DNA from: Planomicrobium soli
GTDB lineage: Bacteria; Bacillota; Bacilli; Bacillales_A; Planococcaceae
NCBI RefSeq assembly: GCF_003014655.1
Contig: NZ_PYAT01000011.1
Span: forward strand, 1 to 64,000
Direction: 5' to 3'
DNA: 64,000 bases
Positions 59,913-64,000 of the stretch are shown here, piece by piece. Numbering within the stretch: the stretch's first letter is position 1; the number at the start of each line of letters is the position of its first letter. A model generated the notes under the pieces. It made no database searches. It saw only the letters and a list, made by a program, of their open reading frames with translations, and was not told the origin of the DNA. The translations under genes and the position numbers were made by a program.

Positions 59913-60584
59913 TTATTTGATTGACTTCAAGCTCGAAGTTACTTTAAAGGTATCTTTCCCTTGTTTCAAGATGAACTCCCGTTTCACTTCACCGAAGCCT
60001 TTTACAAAATAGGTTCTGTTGACGGCTCCGTCTTTACTTTTACTTTCAAAAACAATCGCCTTTTTGAATTTTTTGTATGGAGTCGTAACAGTGGCATTTG
60101 TACTTACGATTTTACGGCCATCTACTATGTCCCCTTTTTTGATCGGAAACTTCATATAGACGGAAATTGGTTTTAACGCTCGCAACTGTTTTAATGTAGG
60201 ATTATATTCTTTGTAGAATTCGGCTTCCCATTTAACCAGTTCAATCCGGTTTTTGCTCAAGCGATAAACACGCAATACTACAGTTCCGCCATTGTCTTCG
60301 TAAAGCGCCACATGATTGTCTTTCAAGTATTTTGTTCGAACGGTAAGATCAGCATATTCGTTTCCTTTGCCTTCAAAATGTGCCGTTGTTCCATCTGCCA
60401 TAAAAAAGTCATAAGCTTGTAAGCGGTGCGATTTCTTGGCTAAGAGACCTACATCATTGCCTGTTGGCTGGACTGCTGCTTTAGAAACATCTGCTTTTGC
60501 CGTTGACGTCCCGGAGGGCATAGCGGCAAAAGCACTCAGAAACAAGACGACGACTAAAATGAGTGCCTTCACTGAACGTTTCAT
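59913..60584 (-). CDS. secreted protein of unknown function
   Basis: 223 aa. Signal peptide about 1-31 (basic MKRSVK, hydrophobic LILVVVLFLSAFAAM, cleavage likely after STAKA). The mature part is Lys/Tyr rich and strand-like (VVLRVYRLSKNRIELVKWEAEFYKEY, FPIKKGDIVDGRKIV), without Cys. Ribosome site GGAGCGGAG. No domain recognised; possibly a cell-surface or extracellular beta-sheet protein. Confidence 0.8.
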   Translation of the reverse strand: MKRSVKALILVVVLFLSAFAAMPSGTSTAKADVSKAAVQPTGNDVGLLAKKSHRLQAYDFFMADGTTAHFEGKGNEYADLTVRTKYLKDNHVALYEDNGGTVVLRVYRLSKNRIELVKWEAEFYKEYNPTLKQLRALKPISVYMKFPIKKGDIVDGRKIVSTNATVTTPYKKFKKAIVFESKSKDGAVNRTYFVKGFGEVKREFILKQGKDTFKVTSSLKSIK

Positions 60585-60660
60585 TTTTTCTCCGCTCCTT
60601 TTTCAAATTAGACGTATATAGGGAATGGGAGTTTCATAAAAAAATTAAATTAAAGAAATA

Positions 60661-60707
60661 AAAAAGCTAGGCGCCAAAGGCATTTCACCTTTGCGCCAAG
60701 CTTTTTT
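60661..60707 (-). terminator. terminator of the 109-aa gene
   Basis: Stem AAAAAGCT-GGCGCCAAAGG / CCTTTGCGCC-AGCTTTTTT, 7-nt loop, abutting the stop codon. Confidence 0.88.
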
Positions 60708-61035
60708 ACATATGCAGAGATTTATCATAAATGGGTTTCACATGCAATTTATAATGTTTTTGCACTTCTTTAAAGTCATAAATACGCCCTTCACTTTCAG
60801 GGCTTTCAAGTCGTTCAATATGTTCCTCGGCCAAGTCGGCTAAGTACTTACCGATTGCCACCTTATTCGGATACTTTTCGTTTACTTTCGTAATCAATGA
60901 TTCATCCAACATGTGTTTAAAGGCATAGTATACCGCTACATTGACTACTGTCAGTTCATCCCCGGTCGCATTGGAAACAATATAGTAATTCCCAAATTTA
61001 TCTTTTAACAAATCCCTTTTCGCCTGAATATCCAC
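60706..61035 (-). CDS. hypothetical protein, 109 aa
   Basis: Soluble, mostly helical, with GTG start at 61035 after GGAGGAGATAACT. A segment of YYAFKHMLDESLITKVNEKYPNKVAIGKYLADLAEEHIERL suggests paired helices. A strong terminator follows, so it is a real single-gene unit. No family recognised. Confidence 0.7.
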   Translation of the reverse strand: MDIQAKRDLLKDKFGNYYIVSNATGDELTVVNVAVYYAFKHMLDESLITKVNEKYPNKVAIGKYLADLAEEHIERLESPESEGRIYDFKEVQKHYKLHVKPIYDKSLHM

Positions 61036-61161
61036 AGTTATCTCCTCCTTTTATCTCACTACTCTTATACCCATTTTCTATTAAGTAGACACCTAAAATT
61101 AATAAGTAGCCGAATGATCACCAATCTATATTTGCTGGCTACTGAAAACTTTATTTTAGTT

Positions 61162-61211
61162 GAAGAACAGGAAAAGCCGGGCACAATGCTGCCGGCTTTT
61201 TCCTGTTCTTC
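61162..61211 (-). terminator. terminator of the ATP-grasp gene
   Basis: A stem of about 19 bp, GAAGAACAGGAAAAGCCGG / CCGGCTTTTTCCTGTTCTTC, at the end of the polysaccharide-type locus. Confidence 0.85.
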
Positions 61212-61218
61212 ATATGTT

Positions 61219-62181
61219 TCATAATAAAATTAAATCATCGAATTTCACCATGATTTTCCCTTTCTCATAACCAAATCCAGTGTAAGGTGCATTAGAGATT
61301 CCATTAAGATTATTGACGATGTAGGCCGGGAAATCTATTCCGCATTCATATGCATGTGGATACCCGCCACCAAACCGAGGATTTATTTCAGAAATAAAAA
61401 ATTTCCCATTATGCTCAAAAATATCAATATCAATAGGTCCTTTAAACTCGGTTTGGCTGACAAAGTCCCTAACAATATTTTCTATTTCTTTATTGTGAAT
61501 GGAAATTGATTTATCTGTTTCGCCCGCTCTCATACTAATCTTCTCTTTAATGAAGAGATCTACCAATTCACCTGTTACCATATCTACGTAGACGTCTACA
61601 CCAAACTCCTTATCTTTGAAAAATGGCTGATAAACCATCTGAATAGAACTTTCTCTGTAATTCTCAAATTCGTATTCATCTTTTATTGTAGTAATTCCTA
61701 AACTCGCACTGCCAGTCACTGGTTTTGATATCAGCGGAAAACTGATATTTCCTTTTCCAATAGCTGCTCCTATTTGCTCTAAATCATAGAAGGTCGGCAC
61801 AGAAGGCAGACCACGTTCGATCAAGAAACGGTGCATAGCATATTTATTGAAACTCAATTCCACCATCGGCAACGATGAGATGATTGGAGTGATTCCATGA
61901 GATTTAAACTTTTCATAATTTCCCGCTATTAGCTCCAGTTCAGGATCAATCATTGAAATTAAAGCGTCAATATTATTGTCGGAACAAATTTTTATGATGT
62001 CGTCTACATAATTTTCATCATTTATTTTGGGTACCTTGAAAAACTTTTCAGAGAAGTAAACAGCAGGAGCAAACATATCCATATCACATGTAAATACCAA
62101 GCCATTAACTTTTGCCAATTCCTTGTTAAAATATTGAACAATCTTGACTCTGCGGCCAGCACATAAAATTAGTATGTTCAT
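61219..62181 (-). CDS. ATP-grasp enzyme of polysaccharide-locus type
   Basis: 320 aa. An N-terminal Rossmann-like domain (MNILILCAGRRVKIVQYF ... VFTCDMDMFAPAVYFS) is followed by an ATP-grasp domain (FPLISKPVTGSASLGITTI for ATP; metal/ATP ligands in DIDIFEHNGKFFISEINPRFGGGYPHAYE). This carbamoyl-phosphate-synthase-like type is common in capsule and lipopolysaccharide gene clusters, where it ligates an amino or carboxy compound to a sugar. It lies 177 bp downstream of the CapK-like gene. Exact reaction unknown. Confidence 0.85.
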   Translation of the reverse strand: MNILILCAGRRVKIVQYFNKELAKVNGLVFTCDMDMFAPAVYFSEKFFKVPKINDENYVDDIIKICSDNNIDALISMIDPELELIAGNYEKFKSHGITPIISSLPMVELSFNKYAMHRFLIERGLPSVPTFYDLEQIGAAIGKGNISFPLISKPVTGSASLGITTIKDEYEFENYRESSIQMVYQPFFKDKEFGVDVYVDMVTGELVDLFIKEKISMRAGETDKSISIHNKEIENIVRDFVSQTEFKGPIDIDIFEHNGKFFISEINPRFGGGYPHAYECGIDFPAYIVNNLNGISNAPYTGFGYEKGKIMVKFDDLILL

Positions 62182-62358
62182 ATCTTATCCTCATTTCCAA
62201 TTTTCCTGACAATAAGATTTCAAGAATCTTCCGTAAGTATTTTTCTAACAAAATATGCCGGCAATATTCTTTAAATTTTATTTATTAACTCTATAGAAAA
62301 TAAAGTATTCCTTGTAGCCAATTATAGTTCCTTTAAAGCAGTCCCCAAGGCCTCACTA

Positions 62359-63735
62359 TTAAATTTCAGCGTTTTTAATAAGATTGTTTACGACAAAGCG
62401 GTTTTTAGAATTTGGAAAATTTGGTATTTTCTCTACTATTCTTATATTATATATCATGTCTTCTCCAAATGTATATTGCATTTTTTCATGTATTTCTTCT
62501 GTTATGGTATTCGTGTAATCAGGTGCCCCCTCCACAAAAACATCAATAGTTTCTAAAGAATTTTGTATAAATTGCAGTTTTTGAATATTATTTGGCAAAG
62601 TATTTCCTACTTTCGCCAAATAGAAAGCTGTAAATTTCCCTTTGCTTTTAGATTCCAGAAAATCATTTTTTCTATCTGCTAATTCTTCGACGATTGGGTG
62701 AACTGAGCCACAGAGACATCGTGATTCTCTTTTCAACAACTTAAATTGCGGGCCAATATTATAGCGGATCAATGGAGTCCCATATGTATTGAAACAAGTT
62801 ACAATGGCATCTCCTTCATTATTCACTTCAATAATTCCAGAATTTGAAATGGTATGCATTTTGCCGATTGAACACTCCATGATAAAAGGCAGGCCTTCAT
62901 CAGCGGCATAATAATGGCGCAAAGGGCAATCGAACGCTTTTTCAATTTCGTATCTGTAATAAGGAGGCAGCGGTTCTGCTGTAGTAAAAATTGCTACAGG
63001 GCGAAAAGACAATATAATTTTATTTTCATTAATATATTTTGCTAGTTCAAAAATCGCTGACGGCAAGCCATCGATAAAATCCGGTTTATACTCGTCCAAG
63101 TTCCGGACAAATTCATATGCATTTTCTTGATTGCAAAAGTAAGTTGAATATAATCGTTGCTTCACATAGTAGTTCTCTCGCCAGAATATTTTTTTGCGCT
63201 GTTTAGACGGGATAAACGGATTTGGACTAAAAGATGCACGCTTCATTTCCAAATTGATAGCACCATGCTGTTTTTTGAAAAAATCAATAAATGCCAATCT
63301 TTTTTGCACATCTTCTTTTGTAAATAAAAACTTCAAAGGTATTCCTGTCTGGCTAATTGTCCGTTCGACAATTGCGGCTGGCTCTTTGATCGTGTATATG
63401 GAAGCTAAATTTTCACGGACCATTTCTTCAGTCAAAATAGGCAGTTTTTGCAAGTCTTCTAAGCTTTGTATTTTCTCCAAATCTATTTCTTTATAAAACT
63501 CCTTATAAAAAGAGCTTTTTGAAAAAGCATGCTTGATCAGTTTCCGCAACTCTTTTTCCTGATATTCTTTTGTAGTTTCTGCATCAGAGCAATTTCGGTT
63601 CTCTAATTTTCTTAAAAATTTGAAATAAGTTTCTCCATATCTATTTTTACTTATTCTAAATCCTTCAAAACATGTCATCATGTTTTGAAGGATTATGGGA
63701 GAGTTATTATATATCTTCATTGATAGAGTACGCAT
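62359..63735 (-). CDS. CapK-like adenylate-forming enzyme
   Basis: 458 aa, phenylacetate-CoA ligase/CapK superfamily. Seen: LPILTEEMVREN, SQTGIPLKFLFT (a degenerate ATP loop), PDFIDGLPSAIFELA, IFTTAEPLPPYYRYEIEKAFDCPLRHYYAADEG, and GTPLIRYNIGPQF. CapK-type proteins occur in capsule and surface polysaccharide clusters. GGGAGG lies eight bases before the ATG. The gene upstream ends only 17 bp away, so they form an operon that continues beyond the window. Confidence 0.85.
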   Translation of the reverse strand: MRTLSMKIYNNSPIILQNMMTCFEGFRISKNRYGETYFKFLRKLENRNCSDAETTKEYQEKELRKLIKHAFSKSSFYKEFYKEIDLEKIQSLEDLQKLPILTEEMVRENLASIYTIKEPAAIVERTISQTGIPLKFLFTKEDVQKRLAFIDFFKKQHGAINLEMKRASFSPNPFIPSKQRKKIFWRENYYVKQRLYSTYFCNQENAYEFVRNLDEYKPDFIDGLPSAIFELAKYINENKIILSFRPVAIFTTAEPLPPYYRYEIEKAFDCPLRHYYAADEGLPFIMECSIGKMHTISNSGIIEVNNEGDAIVTCFNTYGTPLIRYNIGPQFKLLKRESRCLCGSVHPIVEELADRKNDFLESKSKGKFTAFYLAKVGNTLPNNIQKLQFIQNSLETIDVFVEGAPDYTNTITEEIHEKMQYTFGEDMIYNIRIVEKIPNFPNSKNRFVVNNLIKNAEI

Positions 63736-63752
63736 ATCAGCCGCCTCCCGCC

Positions 63753-64000
63753 TTACTGATTTGTGAGGACATTTAATTTTTTTGCAAATTTAACTTCTTC
63801 TTTCCAGCTTTCCTGCAAATCAGGCTGCCGGGTCTTGCGGTTTGCCAACTTCAGCAAAGTTGTTCTTGCTTCTTCTGCAGGCATCGTAGGAAGATTGCTC
63901 AAAATACGATTCAACTCTATTTGGCTAATCGGAGTTGATTTGCCAATATAAATTTTCGGAAATATTTTTTCGTCTTGTATTTCGCTTGGATCAAGAAGTT
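63753..64000 (-). CDS. partial CDS, C-terminal 82 residues, unknown
   Basis: Open from the right edge of the window to TAA at 63753-63755. The visible C-terminus begins LLDPSEIQDEKIFPKIYIGK and ends KKLNVLTNQ; it includes PTMPAEEARTTLLKLANRKTR. No domain can be named from this fragment. It directly precedes the CapK-like gene, so it probably belongs to the polysaccharide locus. Confidence 0.65.
   Translation of the reverse strand, partial: LLDPSEIQDEKIFPKIYIGKSTPISQIELNRILSNLPTMPAEEARTTLLKLANRKTRQPDLQESWKEEVKFAKKLNVLTNQ

Overview
The window looks like chromosome of a low-GC Gram-positive bacterium of the Bacillales, most likely a Planococcaceae member close to Planococcus/Planomicrobium. This is inferred from the gene families: comF, degSU, tagO, yvyE, CsbD and YflT stress proteins, sigma-B type promoters, a SAM-I riboswitch, AGGAGG ribosome sites and many compact intrinsic terminators. 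No rRNA, tRNA, CRISPR array or prophage was seen.

Layout. 1-7.9 kb: a conserved Bacillales neighbourhood (comFC, comFA, a lipoprotein, degU-degS, yvyE, a LytR-CpsA-Psr protein, tagO). 8.1-10.9 kb: a general stress island (CsbD and two YflT-domain proteins), each of the three with a sigma-B-like promoter. 11.4-13.0 kb: an AT-rich HTH/TPR regulator followed 13 bp later by a small secreted peptide precursor carrying six copies of LADRVPEPWA. This looks like an RNPP-type peptide signalling pair with a multi-copy pheromone, and it is the most interesting item here. 13.07-14.55 kb: an intact IS3-family element (1472 bp, GTA target duplication) inserted inside the terminator between the peptide gene and pgi. 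16-19.4 kb: an alkyltransferase-like protein, a small polysaccharide-type operon (Wzz-like and FemAB-like) and a lone winged-helix protein.

19.5-25 kb: two M20 amidohydrolases with a membrane transporter, divergent from a succinate-semialdehyde-type dehydrogenase, with a perfect cre site between. 25-29.8 kb: the threonine operon hom-thrC-thrB, divergent from an aspartokinase III. 29.9-35.4 kb: an AHL-lactonase-like gene with an iron alcohol dehydrogenase, a YjlB-type cupin and a rifampicin phosphotransferase-like enzyme. 35.5-45.1 kb: a ten-gene hexuronate operon (LacI regulator, KdgK, YjmC-like, TRAP transporter, YjmD-like, KDPG aldolase, UxuA, UxuB) under tandem LacI-type operators.

45.3-53.7 kb: small hypothetical genes, a HAD phosphatase, a polar amino acid ABC transporter, a luciferase-like monooxygenase, an orphan ribT and a SAM-riboswitch-controlled MetE-like gene. 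53.9-59.9 kb: a second catabolic cluster (LacI regulator, histidinol-dehydrogenase-like enzyme, GntP-type permease, hydroxyacyl-CoA-dehydrogenase-like enzyme, SDR). 59.9-64 kb: a secreted protein, a hypothetical protein, and the edge of a polysaccharide-type locus (ATP-grasp enzyme, CapK-like adenylate-forming enzyme and a gene running off the right edge).

All calls were made by eye from sequence and translations. Family assignments rest on recognised motifs and remembered homologues, not on searches.
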